64,000 nucleotides of DNA from Shewanella mesophila. GTDB lineage: Bacteria; Pseudomonadota; Gammaproteobacteria; Enterobacterales; Shewanellaceae. This document shows, piece after piece, positions 8,949 through 19,000 of the stretch. The stretch lies in contig NZ_CP080421.1 in NCBI RefSeq assembly GCF_019457515.1, forward strand, positions 1,426,001-1,490,000, read 5' to 3'. The notes beneath the pieces were generated by a model that made no database searches, was not told the DNA's origin, and worked only from the letters and a program-made list of their open reading frames with translations. Each line of letters starts with the position of its first letter. Within the stretch, counting starts at the first letter, position 1. The position numbers and the translations under genes are program-made.

Positions 8949-10673
8949 TTAAGCGCAGTTTATATCTTCATATAGCTCTTGATACATCAGCTCGCGCATC
9001 TTAAATTTTTGAATTTTACCCGTGACTGTCATCGGGTATTGTTCGACAAATTTGATATACCTTGGCACTTTGAAATAGGCGATTTTTTCAGTAAGAAAGT
9101 GACGAATTTCCTGTTCATCGATCTCTGCTCTCGGCTGGACTTTAATCCATACACAGACCTCTTCACCGTATTTTTCACTTTGCACCCCAAATACGGCCGC
9201 ATCTTGCACGTCTGGGTGGGTGTAGAGTTTTTCTTCGATCTCGCGTGGATAGATATTCTCGCCACCACGAATGATCATATCTTTGATCCGGCCAACAATT
9301 TTGACATAGCCTTCGCTGTCCATCTCACCAATATCGCCTGAATGTAACCAGCCTTGGTTGTCGATAGTAGCTGATGTTTTTTCAGCATCGTTCCAGTAAC
9401 ACTGCATCACGCCGTAACCGCGACTGCACACTTCGCCAGGTTGACCCACTGGCAGTATGTCACCAAATTCATCGACGATTTTGACTTGTGTATGTGCTAG
9501 CGCTCTACCAACGGTTGTCACCCGTTTTTCAACCGATGAATCGATTTCGGTCATGTTGTTAATGGGGCTGCATTCGGTTTGTCCGTAACCAATGAGCACT
9601 TGTTCCATGTACATCAGGGTTTGAACGCGGCGCATCACCTCTTCTGGACAGGTAGCGCCAGCCATGACACCGGTGCGCAGAGTGCTTAAGTCGAACTCAC
9701 TAAAGCGTGGATGTTCTAACTGCGCAATAAACATGGTGGGTACCCCATGTAGCGCGGTGCATTTCTCGGCCTCGACAACTTGTAAGGTGGTTAGCGGATC
9801 GAAAGCGTCACTTGGGTATATCGCCGCGGCACCTTTACTGATGCATGACAGATTGCCTAATACCATGCCAAAACAGTGATACAAGGGCACTGGAATACAC
9901 AGTCTGTCATCAGCACTGAGCTGCATAGCATTGGCGACTAACAGGCCGTTGTTAAGGATGTTATGGTGGCTCAGCGTCGCACCTTTCGGGTTGCCTGTGG
10001 TACCAGAGGTGAACTGAATATTGATGGCATCGAAGGGAGACAGGCCATCGGCAACGGCTTTTAGCTCAAGTTTGTCGGCGTCACTTAAGGGGCGCTTTAG
10101 CTCATTAAAATTGAGCATACCGGGAGACACCTCATCACCCATACGAATCACAAACTCTAGTGAGGGCAACGCGGCAGATGACAATTGTCCGGGAAGGGCG
10201 CTGTTTAGCTCGGGGGCTAACTCATACAGCATTTGTAAGTAGTTGCTGGATTTAAACTTTTCAGCGCAGATAATTGCACGGCAACCGACATTGTTTAACG
10301 CATACTCTAACTCTTCAGGTCTATATGCTGGGTTGATACATACCATGATGGCGCCAATTTTCGCGGTGGCGAACTGGGTTAGGCACCATTCAATATTATT
10401 GGGAGACCAGATCCCGACGCGATCACCAGGTTTGATGCCAATCGCCAATAAACCTGCCGCCAGTTGATCGATTTGGGTTTGATACTCTTGATAGCTCCAG
10501 CGAATACCTTGGTGATGCATGACAACAGCAAGCTTATCGGGATTATTATTGGCCATCTCATCGAGATAAGCGCCAATGGTTTGCTCAATCAAAGGTTCAC
10601 TGGTTTGCCCGTTATATTGACTGAGCGATAGGGGGAAATGGTTTTCAGTTGGATATGTCGTTACAGCAGACAT
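8949..10673 (-). CDS. Acyl-CoA synthetase (AMP-binding, medium/long-chain fatty acid CoA ligase-like)
   Basis: 574-residue adenylate-forming enzyme of the ACSM/FadD-like group. The ATP loop FTSGTTGNPKGA, IGYGQTECSP, LHSGDIGEMD and GRIKDMIIRGGENIYP are intact, as is the terminal MTVTGKIQKFKM with its catalytic lysine. It would activate a fatty or branched-chain acid to its CoA ester. The start at 10673 has GGAGG just upstream; the frame runs on to 10757. Single gene with no obvious operon partners. Exact chain-length preference is unknown. Confidence 0.88.
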   Translation of the reverse strand: MSAVTTYPTENHFPLSLSQYNGQTSEPLIEQTIGAYLDEMANNNPDKLAVVMHHQGIRWSYQEYQTQIDQLAAGLLAIGIKPGDRVGIWSPNNIEWCLTQFATAKIGAIMVCINPAYRPEELEYALNNVGCRAIICAEKFKSSNYLQMLYELAPELNSALPGQLSSAALPSLEFVIRMGDEVSPGMLNFNELKRPLSDADKLELKAVADGLSPFDAINIQFTSGTTGNPKGATLSHHNILNNGLLVANAMQLSADDRLCIPVPLYHCFGMVLGNLSCISKGAAAIYPSDAFDPLTTLQVVEAEKCTALHGVPTMFIAQLEHPRFSEFDLSTLRTGVMAGATCPEEVMRRVQTLMYMEQVLIGYGQTECSPINNMTEIDSSVEKRVTTVGRALAHTQVKIVDEFGDILPVGQPGEVCSRGYGVMQCYWNDAEKTSATIDNQGWLHSGDIGEMDSEGYVKIVGRIKDMIIRGGENIYPREIEEKLYTHPDVQDAAVFGVQSEKYGEEVCVWIKVQPRAEIDEQEIRHFLTEKIAYFKVPRYIKFVEQYPMTVTGKIQKFKMRELMYQELYEDINCA

Positions 10674-10836
10674 AAAGCCTCCATGCGTTAGATGTTTCAC
10701 AGCGATGGCTATCACACTACCCAAAGCCAGTGAGATCTCACAAGTGAAGATTGGCATTTATAGACTAAAGAACTAAGGTGAGGATATTGCGGTTTTCATC
10801 AGTTTTTAAACTAGAAGTGGTTGTTATAAAAACTAA

Positions 10837-10860
10837 AAAAGGAGACCTTAGTCTCCTTTT
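10837..10860 (-). terminator. Terminator of the M28 peptidase gene
   Basis: AAAAGGAGAC / GTCTCCTTTT is a perfect 10-bp stem with a 4-base loop and an A-rich flank that becomes the T-run on the minus strand. Confidence 0.85.
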
Positions 10861-10872
10861 ATTTAGTCTGTC

Positions 10873-12459
10873 CTATAAGCCATCTTGGGCGCGGCGTTTC
10901 TTAAAGTCTGACGCTTCGAGCCATTTTGGCCAGTCATCGTTGTTCGCCAGTTGAGTCAAGATGTCGCTGATCAGTGTTAAGTCTTGCGCGACGCCACCTA
11001 GATCCCAATTGGGATCATAATCATCGGCTCCCTGATGGTATTTATGGGCGATATAGTCGGGGTCGGTATCACCTAGGCTCATAAACATTAAACCTGGTAC
11101 GCCTTGCTTGGCGAGTGCAAAATGATCTGAGCGGAACATTAAGCCATTTTGTGGACGCGGATCGGCTTTAACCCAGCGACCTTGCGCCTTCGCTGCCTTA
11201 TCTAAGTAGCTCTCTAGCTCAGAGACACCTTCACCATAGCGTAAAATGTAATCGACCCCTTTGCCGACATTCATGCCATCGATATTTAAAAATGACACTA
11301 ACTGTTTGGTGGCAACGGGAGGATGATCGGCAAAATATTGTGCCCCAATTAATCCTGTTTCTTCGGCGGTAAAGGCGGCAAATAGCATAGAACGTTTTGG
11401 CGCATCATCACCTGTTAACCCTTTGAAGTGACGGGCAAGTTGCAATACCCCGGCGACGCCAGAGGCATTGTCGACTGCACCGTTGTAGATCCGAGTTTCA
11501 CCATCATGACTCGTTTTACCTAAATGATCCCAGTGAGCATGCATCACTAACCATTCATCAGCTTGACTAGTACCAAGCAGTAGGCCTGCGACATTATAAG
11601 AGGTGGCTAATTCAATCTGGTTATTGAGTTCAAGATTGGCCTTGAGATTAAGTGCCATGGATTTAAAGCCTGGCTTTGCCGCAGTCAGTTTGAGCTTATC
11701 GTAATCTAGGCCTGCAGCCTTAAATATTTTTTGCGCCACTTCATGCTGTATCCAACCCATGACACCGATATGTGAGCTGTTTTTGCTGTCATCGACTAGG
11801 GTGTATTTGGCGTTAGTATTACTGTTTTGCACCACATTCCAACCATAGGCCGCAGGGGCGGTTTCATGGACAATAAATACCGCCTTAGCGCCTTGACGAG
11901 CGGCTTCCTCATATTTATAGGTCCAGCGGCCGTAGTAAGTCATGGCGTTGCCTTTAAATACTTGAGGATCTTGAGTGGCAAATCCGGGGTCGTTCACCAG
12001 TAGTATCACCGTCTTGTCTTTTACGTCGATATTGGCGTAATCGTTCCAGTGATACTCGGGCGCATTGATGCCATAACCGACAAACACGACATCGTTATCT
12101 TTCAAGGCAACCTTAGGCTGGACTTGCTCTGTGCGAGCGGTAAATTCATCGCCATTACTAAACACCATATCGCCAATGGTAAGCTGCATGGATTGATCGG
12201 CGCTGATCTTGGCCATGGGCACACTCTGGCGGTAACTGTCACCAAAGCCGGGTGCGAGTCCCATAGATTTATAGGCGTTCTCAAGGTATTCGACCGTGAG
12301 AGTTTCGCCCTTGGAGAGTGGGCCGCGGCCCTCAAATTGATCGCTGGCGAGAGTTTGAACATCTTGGCGATAGCTTTGCTGGTCAAAATTAAATGGGGCG
12401 GCATGGGCAGCGGGCAAGAGTAACACGCCGAGCAGGCCTAATAAGCGAGAGGTATTCAC
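10873..12459 (-). CDS. Secreted M28 family zinc metallopeptidase
   Basis: 528 residues with a signal peptide (RLLGLLGVLLLPAAHA). The catalytic part contains HAHWDHLG (zinc His and Asp), DNASGVAG, AEETGLIGA with the general-base Glu, NIDG and RSDHFAL, all zinc or active-site positions of M28 aminopeptidases. A PA-type insert is likely at residues 130-240. Expected role: periplasmic or extracellular aminopeptidase feeding peptides to the cell. Monocistronic with its own terminator. Confidence 0.88.
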   Translation of the reverse strand: MNTSRLLGLLGVLLLPAAHAAPFNFDQQSYRQDVQTLASDQFEGRGPLSKGETLTVEYLENAYKSMGLAPGFGDSYRQSVPMAKISADQSMQLTIGDMVFSNGDEFTARTEQVQPKVALKDNDVVFVGYGINAPEYHWNDYANIDVKDKTVILLVNDPGFATQDPQVFKGNAMTYYGRWTYKYEEAARQGAKAVFIVHETAPAAYGWNVVQNSNTNAKYTLVDDSKNSSHIGVMGWIQHEVAQKIFKAAGLDYDKLKLTAAKPGFKSMALNLKANLELNNQIELATSYNVAGLLLGTSQADEWLVMHAHWDHLGKTSHDGETRIYNGAVDNASGVAGVLQLARHFKGLTGDDAPKRSMLFAAFTAEETGLIGAQYFADHPPVATKQLVSFLNIDGMNVGKGVDYILRYGEGVSELESYLDKAAKAQGRWVKADPRPQNGLMFRSDHFALAKQGVPGLMFMSLGDTDPDYIAHKYHQGADDYDPNWDLGGVAQDLTLISDILTQLANNDDWPKWLEASDFKKRRAQDGL

Positions 12460-12714
12460 AGGCGACTTCCTTCAATGATTATTGTTGTTTAATTGCTGTA
12501 TGTGTGATTGTTTGAGTATTTTTTAATGCATTGTAACTGCTATTAGCTTTGATAGTAATGGTGAAAATGTGTTGAGCAAGCTTACTGGAAATAGTCTTTG
12601 ACACTATGCTGGTATTGTTTCTACTATTGATAGGTGTCTGGGTATGTTTCAAACCAAAACCTCACCGAGCAAGATTAACAGTCAATGGATGCAGTGACGA
12701 TAAGGACGATAGCA

Positions 12715-12936
12715 ATGAAGCGTTTAGGGACAGTTGGATTCATGGCGTTAACGGTGAGCTTGACGTTGACAGGCTGCGCCAATTACAAAAGTTTTGACCA
12801 AGCATTTTATGACGGTATGGTGCGAAATAGTGAGTCTCGGGCGAACAATCATGACAACCAAGTTAATCGCGATGATGTGAATGCGGGGCTAATTAATATG
12901 ATGATCCATGGCACCGCCGTCATCCTGCACGACTAA
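12715..12936 (+). CDS. Small lipoprotein
   Basis: 73 residues starting at ATG 12715, with AAGGA upstream. A lipobox LTGC places the lipidated cysteine at residue 21. The short mature part is polar and not recognised. The frame can be extended to 12685, but that would put a polar stretch before the signal peptide. Its stop lies only 2 bases from the stop of the convergent acetyltransferase gene, so the transcripts probably overlap. Confidence 0.7.
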   Translation: MKRLGTVGFMALTVSLTLTGCANYKSFDQAFYDGMVRNSESRANNHDNQVNRDDVNAGLINMMIHGTAVILHD

Positions 12937-12938
12937 AA

Positions 12939-13565
12939 TTACTTTTTATCTCTTCTATTTCTTCTATCGCCAATCAAGGTTGCGGGGTTACCGGCGACAA
13001 TGCCATAGTCAGGCACATCTTTGGTGACAATAGCCCCCATTCCTATTACTGCGCAGTCGCCAATGGTTACGCCATCGACAATGCCAGCTTGCGCGCCAAT
13101 CCATACATCCTTACCGATAACGATGCCTTTAGAGTTCGACTTCTGTTGGTAGATGGGGCTGTTAGGCGACATGCCATGATTAAAGGCGTAGATGGTGACA
13201 TTGTTGGCGATACGGGTCTGATCGCCAATAACAATTTTTCCACTGCCGCCATCGAGTGAGCAGCCGTGATTAATCGCCACTTCATTACCTAGCACTATAG
13301 GCCCATGTAAAAAGCTGTCGGCAGCTAGCATACATTGGTCACCAATAATGATGCCACGCCCTGGCTCGGCAAATAGATGCGCCTGCTCGGCAATAAAGCA
13401 GTTGTCGCCAATGGTGATGGTTTCTAGGGCCATCAACCGGCGCTGAATTTCATCTTGCCAGGGTTTGGCCCAGCTTAAATGCTTCGGCTTTAAGGAGAAG
13501 TAGAGCCAAGGCATATAGGCGAGGCGCTGTTTATGCTGCGCTTGGTAATCGATGTGAGCTGTCAT
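12939..13565 (-). CDS. Hexapeptide-repeat acyltransferase (maltose O-acetyltransferase/WbbJ-like)
   Basis: 208 residues from ATG 13565. Left-handed beta-helix hexapeptide repeats ([20 protein letters not shown], then [36 protein letters not shown]) and the terminal [11 protein letters not shown] are typical of acetyltransferases of the NodL/LacA/WbbJ group. The acceptor is unknown. The start overlaps the trmO stop (TGATG), so the two are translationally coupled; a GTG at 13568 is an alternative start. Confidence 0.85.
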   Translation of the reverse strand: MTAHIDYQAQHKQRLAYMPWLYFSLKPKHLSWAKPWQDEIQRRLMALETITIGDNCFIAEQAHLFAEPGRGIIIGDQCMLAADSFLHGPIVLGNEVAINHGCSLDGGSGKIVIGDQTRIANNVTIYAFNHGMSPNSPIYQQKSNSKGIVIGKDVWIGAQAGIVDGVTIGDCAVIGMGAIVTKDVPDYGIVAGNPATLIGDRRNRRDKK

Positions 13566-14305
13566 CACTCTTCGTCCGACTCAGATTCTGTCAGCGTTGA
13601 GGGACGTATGGTTTCTACCATTATCTCCTCGTCAATCACTCGCCAAAGGATATCTAAATCGTAGAGTGCGACCTGATACTGTTTAGGGTCGGCTTTGGCT
13701 TTCTTATAGGCAGGTCTTGGGTCTTGAGCGAGCACTCCTTCAATGATCTGCCGTAAGTTGGGATATTGATTCTGCTCATAATTTGCCAGCTGATGCTGTA
13801 CTTCATCGGTAAAACTGACATTGGCGAGCACTGGCGCTTCATGCGCGATGCCGCCCTCGGCATCGCTAATCGCATCAGAGAAAGGAATGTAAGGTTTAAT
13901 ATCGATAATCGGCGTGCCATCGAGCAGATCCATTGCCGAGATCTCTAATACCACCTTGCCTTTCTGCTGGTGGACCCCATGGAGTTTGACTACCGATTGT
14001 CCAATGCCGTTAGGGCGAAAAGTGGAACGGGTTGCAAATACACCGAGTTTTTCATTGCCGCCTAGGCGAGGTGGTCTCACTGTGGTTTTCCAGCCCTGAG
14101 CTAGATTTTCATGAAAACTAAATAACAGCCAGATATGAGAGTATTGCTCCAGACCACGCACGGTATCGATATGGTTAAAGGGGGCTTGTAGCTCAACAAA
14201 ACCACGGGCAGCGGTCACTAGCCCAGGTTGGCGAGGAATCCCAAACTTTTGTTTGTACGGAGTGCGGCAAATAGCCACCGCTTGAATTTCGCTGGTAAAG
14301 ATCAT
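13565..14305 (-). CDS. trmO: tRNA (N6-threonylcarbamoyladenosine-37-N6)-methyltransferase TrmO
   Basis: 246 residues of the TsaA/YaeB family, which uses S-adenosylmethionine to methylate t6A37 of certain tRNAs. Typical motifs are [29 protein letters not shown] and [17 protein letters not shown]. The C-terminal DPRPAY segment is also family-like. It lies between rcsF and an acetyltransferase on the same strand. The rcsF-trmO order is that of E. coli, where proS follows directly. Confidence 0.95.
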   Translation of the reverse strand: MIFTSEIQAVAICRTPYKQKFGIPRQPGLVTAARGFVELQAPFNHIDTVRGLEQYSHIWLLFSFHENLAQGWKTTVRPPRLGGNEKLGVFATRSTFRPNGIGQSVVKLHGVHQQKGKVVLEISAMDLLDGTPIIDIKPYIPFSDAISDAEGGIAHEAPVLANVSFTDEVQHQLANYEQNQYPNLRQIIEGVLAQDPRPAYKKAKADPKQYQVALYDLDILWRVIDEEIMVETIRPSTLTESESDEE

Positions 14306-14337
14306 GCAAAAGGCTCAATTAACGTGTGGTAGCGTAT

Positions 14338-14712
14338 TTACTTCGCATCTACTATGGCCTGGCCAACGCATAACGCACGAGTAACGCAGGCTTTAGTGGC
14401 TTCTTCAAACATGACACACTGCTTAACGATGAGACCATTTGCGCCTTTTTCAGCGGCGGCTCGGCGAGCGATGGTGCGTGCATCGGCAATAGAGGCTGGC
14501 ACGTCATTTACGCGTTCTTGGCAAGATTCACCTTCGACTAAGCCTTTTACTTCATAGGTTGTCGATGGCTGCATACCCTGTTGATATAAAACAACGTCAC
14601 CAACTTTAAAGTAGTCATCTATGGCTTGTCCGCTTAAGTTGCTATTAAAAGCGTAGTCGCCAGCGCAACCACTTAGCAGTAGCACTGTGATGGCAAGGGT
14701 TGTCTTTTTCAT
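14338..14712 (-). CDS. rcsF: RcsF-like outer-membrane lipoprotein
   Basis: 124 residues with lipobox LSGC (Cys16). The mature domain has four cysteines in the order seen in RcsF (GESCQ, KQCVM, KACVT, ALCVG) plus the PASIADARTIARRAA segment. RcsF senses outer-membrane and lipopolysaccharide stress for the Rcs phosphorelay. The identity is supported by the neighbouring trmO, as in E. coli. No rcsBCD genes are in the window, so whether it signals to a Rcs relay here cannot be judged. Confidence 0.85.
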   Translation of the reverse strand: MKKTTLAITVLLLSGCAGDYAFNSNLSGQAIDDYFKVGDVVLYQQGMQPSTTYEVKGLVEGESCQERVNDVPASIADARTIARRAAAEKGANGLIVKQCVMFEEATKACVTRALCVGQAIVDAK

Positions 14713-14791
14713 GGTATGAGCCTGTTTTGAGTTGGGCAGTAATACAGGCCATCGTTAGATGACCAGTATTGAACTGTTTAGAATAGAAATT

Positions 14792-16066
14792 CTAACGCTT
14801 TAGGTACTTTTGATAAAGTTGTTGTTGGCGATTATTGAGATCTATTTGGCGGCCATCGATAAACACGGCTTCGATTTTACTCGATAGTGGATCTAGCATG
14901 TCACCAGAGGAGAGTAAGATGTTGGCTTTGTAACCAACCGCTATCGCCCCCATATCATCGATACCCAGGATCTTCGCCGCGTCTAAGGTGATACTTTTAA
15001 GCGCCTCATCTTGGCTTAATCCGTAGGCCGCCGCTTGGCCTGCGGCAAAGGGGAGGTTACGCGCGTTCCAGTCGGAGCTAAAGCCAAGAGCAAAGGGGAT
15101 TCCAGCTTGTTTGAGCAGCTTGGGCACTTTGAAGCTCATTTCGGTTGGCTCATCTTTTCGCATGGGTAAGCTTAAGGTGTGGTTGTAGATGACCGATGCG
15201 CCAATTTCATTGAGCTGCTCTGCGACTCGCCAAGCGTCATAGCCGCCGACGATCACGAGTTTAAATTGATAAGGCGTGATCATAGCTACCGCTTGTTCAA
15301 TCTGCTCGCTGCTATCGGCGTGAACGAAAAGCTGTCCCTGACCTTGATAGAGTGGCAACATCGCTTGCCAGCGATTATCAATTTTGTTGATTTTATTGGC
15401 GTTAGCCGCGAGATAATAGCGATAACCATCTTGCAGTGCCGTCTTAATCGCCTCTCGCTGCTGGTTATATTGCTCGACCTGTTGCTTTCGTTTCTCATCA
15501 TCATGGGATAAGCGTCCCATAGTGGGCCAGTAGAGATGAAACTGTTTGGGTGTTGCCACTAATGCATCTTCTATGGTCCAACTATCTAAAGATACCAATG
15601 CGGATTGTCCGGTTAACGCCTTTCCTTGAGGTACGACTTGAGCATGGGTTATACCGTTGACACGCACCGTTGGAATAATCTCTGAATCGGGATTAAATGC
15701 ACTAACAGCCAGTAGTTGTGGATTACTCTGACCAACTTCATAGCTGTCATTACTTGGGCGCATCATCTCCACTTCGACCAGGCCGATACTGGTATCTAAT
15801 GCAATCAATCCAGGATAAAGATGTTTGCCTGTGGCATCGATAACCAGTGCATTTTCGGCGTTGAGCTTTGTACCGACTGCAACAATTTTACCTGCCTCTA
15901 GCCGAATATCAGTGTTGGCGAGTACGCCATCGGTGACGGTATGCACCCTTGCATTGCTAATCACTATGGCTTGGCTTTGTGGTTTTGCTGGCACCATGTC
16001 GTGAGCCAATAGAGAGCTACTGACTAAGCCAAGACCGACGGCCATTATTTGAGTTAAATGTCTCAT
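14792..16066 (-). CDS. Secreted amidohydrolase-like protein lacking the HxH metal motif
   Basis: 424 residues with a signal peptide (QIMAVGLGLVSSSLLAHD). The fold is that of imidazolonepropionase-like amidohydrolases: N-terminal beta-sandwich, YPGLIALDT, then a barrel and the returning C-terminal GYKANILL strand. Where active members have D-x-H-x-H, this protein has A89-x-D91-x-S93, so a normal metal centre is unlikely. Start 16066 has GGAGG upstream and overlaps the previous gene's stop (TAATG), so it is translated together with the 1038-residue homologue. It may be a non-catalytic partner of that protein. Confidence 0.8.
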   Translation of the reverse strand: MRHLTQIMAVGLGLVSSSLLAHDMVPAKPQSQAIVISNARVHTVTDGVLANTDIRLEAGKIVAVGTKLNAENALVIDATGKHLYPGLIALDTSIGLVEVEMMRPSNDSYEVGQSNPQLLAVSAFNPDSEIIPTVRVNGITHAQVVPQGKALTGQSALVSLDSWTIEDALVATPKQFHLYWPTMGRLSHDDEKRKQQVEQYNQQREAIKTALQDGYRYYLAANANKINKIDNRWQAMLPLYQGQGQLFVHADSSEQIEQAVAMITPYQFKLVIVGGYDAWRVAEQLNEIGASVIYNHTLSLPMRKDEPTEMSFKVPKLLKQAGIPFALGFSSDWNARNLPFAAGQAAAYGLSQDEALKSITLDAAKILGIDDMGAIAVGYKANILLSSGDMLDPLSSKIEAVFIDGRQIDLNNRQQQLYQKYLKR

Positions 16067-19000
16067 TATAAAGCCTCCCCATACGTGTGGCTGTATCGTT
16101 TTTGGCTGTTTAGTGCGTTGGCGTTCTGCGTATTGGCTCTTTGTGTATCGGCATGGTGTCGCCAAACATCATATTGGGTGTCGCAGTGCCATTGGGGGTC
16201 ATTGTCGACAGCTGGTGTCTCTCCCGGAACACTGGGCTTGTCACTGGTTAATATGGCTTGAATTAGCGCCGCGCGCTCGGTGGCGACATCGGATTGCATC
16301 GCCTTGTCTTGTACTCTGTCGAAATAGCGACGTCCCTCAATCCAAGTGCTATCGACTTTTGCATATACTGAAAGTGGCGAGTGATCCCAAAGTACGACAT
16401 CGGCTTGTTTGCCTGGCGCTAATGAACCTACATATTCGTCGATCCCCAGTTGTTTTGCTGGGTTGATTGTCACCATGTTCCAAGCATCCATTTGGCTCAT
16501 GTTGCAGTACATTACCGATTTAGCCGCTTCTTGGTTGAGACGCCGTTGCATCTCATAGTCATCCGAGTTGATGCTGGTGAGCACGCCTTTGTCGTGCATC
16601 AGACAGGTATTTTGTGGGATGGCATCATAAACCTCGAATTTATAGGCCCACCAATCGGAGAATGTCGACGCAAAAGCCCCATGTTTTGCCATCTCATCGG
16701 CAACTTTATAGCCCTCTAAAATATGGGTGAAGGTACCGACTTTAAAATTGTAAGCCTCCGCTAGACGGATAAACATCAAGATCTCCGATTGAACATAAGA
16801 GTGGATGTGGATATCACGCTTTCCGTTGAGCACTTCACTGACGGCTTGGAGGCGGTAATTAGGTTTAGGGGCAAGCTGGCGTCGTTGTTCACTCGAGCGC
16901 AAGTTATTATAGATTTTTAGCGCTTTTTCATAGGCAATCGCTTCGTTGAATGCCTCTTCAAATAGTGACTTAACGCCCATGCGACTCTGAGGGAAACGGC
17001 GAGTGAAATTGTCGCCCCAGTTGCTCTGCTTGACGTTTTCGCCTAGGGCGAACTTTATACTTGCAGGCGCCTGCTCAAATTTAATGCCTTGGGCATTTTC
17101 TCCCCAACGCATTTTTATCACCTGTGCTTGTCCACCGATAGGATTGGCGCTGCCGTGCAGCAGTTGTGCAGAGGTTACGCCGCCAGCAAGGGCTCGATAA
17201 ATAGCGATATCTTCAGGGTTAAGTACATCGCCTATGCGTACCTCTGAGGTGATGGCGTCCGTCCCCTCATTGGTGCCGCCATTGAGCGCAATATGAGAGT
17301 GCTCGTCGATGATCCCTGCGGTGATATGTTTGCCTGTTGCATCTATGATTTGATAACCAGAGGGCGTAGTGAGATTCTTGCCTATCTTTTCAATCTGTCC
17401 GCGGCTAATGAGTAGGTCACTGTTTTCTAATATCCCTTCTGCCGTCGATGTCCAGATAGTGGCATTTCTGAGATGGATTTTCTCTGTTTCAGGTTGAGTG
17501 ATTAACCCGTAAGCGACGTTTGGTTGAGTTAGCTTAGAAACAAGAGGTTTAATTGGGACCTCAGGTTTAATCTCTACTTCTTGCTCGCTTTCAATGGTGA
17601 TACCGGCTAGTAGATGTTGGCTGTTGTCTTTATCTAACATGCGCCCATGAACACCTTGATCATCGAACCATAAGGTAAAACGATTGATTCCTGGGTAGCC
17701 TGCGTCACCGAGATCGGCGGTAAAGGTAAGCCTTTGGTTGGCGTAGGCTAGGGCGTCTAATCTTATCTCTTGTTCGCCGCTGCTTAACATACCCGACAGT
17801 TTGTCGCCTTGTGTCACCGCTAAATCTAAGGTTAGCTCACCCAGTGTTAGTTGATAATTACTGGTTAGCCTATGTGTGTCTCTTGGTATTAATTGAGTTT
17901 CTTTACCTTGTAACCAGACACTTTCGATTTTACCTGACTCAAATAGATCGCCATCGGCAACCACAAGATCCGCCATGTAGCCAGATTTGAGGCGACCACT
18001 AAGATCACCTATCCCCGCAATCTCGGCGGCTTCGGTTGTTAATGCGGCGAGGGCGGTTTGTTTGCTGAGCCCTGCATCGATAGCTTGTTTCAATCTTGGC
18101 CAGAAGGCGTCGGCTTTAATCCCATATTGAGTCAAGGCAAATGGGATTTTGGCCATTTCGAGGGCATAGGGATTGGTTGGCGCGCGCTCCCAGTGGCGCA
18201 GTTCCGCTAACGGGATATTACGCTCTTCACCATCATCTTTGACATTGGGCGCAGCGGGAAAGTTAAGCGGCAAAATAATACTAAAGCCAGTCGCTTTAAC
18301 TTCATCGATACGAGCATATTCTCTTCCGTTACCCAATAGGTTGCCCGATAACTGATGTTCGTGCAGTAAGCTGGCAGCTCTTAACAGGCTATTTAAATCT
18401 TTGGTTTCAAACAGTGTAGATTCTTGCTTTATATTACCCAGACGTTCGAGCGCGATATTAAATTCAATATTATCGACCGATGTTTTATCCAAGGATTTAT
18501 CAATGTTGGCGTTATACCATTTGGCATCTGCTAGGGTTTGGCGTATTAGTGCCATACTGCCCATTAATGAACTGGGATAATCTTGAATTGAACTGCCTTT
18601 ATCGAAAGCGAATAGATGACTCGATCTTGAACGATAAATAATATCGTTGGCTTTTAATTGCGCGAGAGAAACACTCGCTGCCCGTCCTCTAAATATCCCG
18701 TCTAGAGCGCCTGTCTGTACGCTGGTAAAACCATTCGTTAGCCATTTTTTTGCCGATTCTTCGTTGGGGTAAACATAGTTAAACCACTCCTTTTCGGCGT
18801 GAATGGCACCATTCTCAGCATTACCGCCGATGCGCTTAATTTCATACACTGGCGGAGTGATCTTTTGCTGATCATATTTAAAATCGATTGCGTAGTCTGT
18901 GTAGGGGTCTATAAAACCTGGGTAAATCACCTTGCCTGTCATATCGATAACATAAGCATCGCTAGGTATTTGCTCATTGGTGATAATTGATTTTATTTTA

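Noticed and set aside
12049..12423. 124-codon frame on the plus strand opposite the M28 peptidase
   Set aside because: Antisense to a clear enzyme gene; composition reflects the opposite strand.
12606..12797. 63-codon frame overlapping the small lipoprotein gene
   Set aside because: The overlapping frame has a signal peptide, lipobox and ribosome-binding site; this one does not.
15179..15511. 110-codon frame opposite the 14792 amidohydrolase-like gene
   Set aside because: Shadow of the real gene; no start signal.
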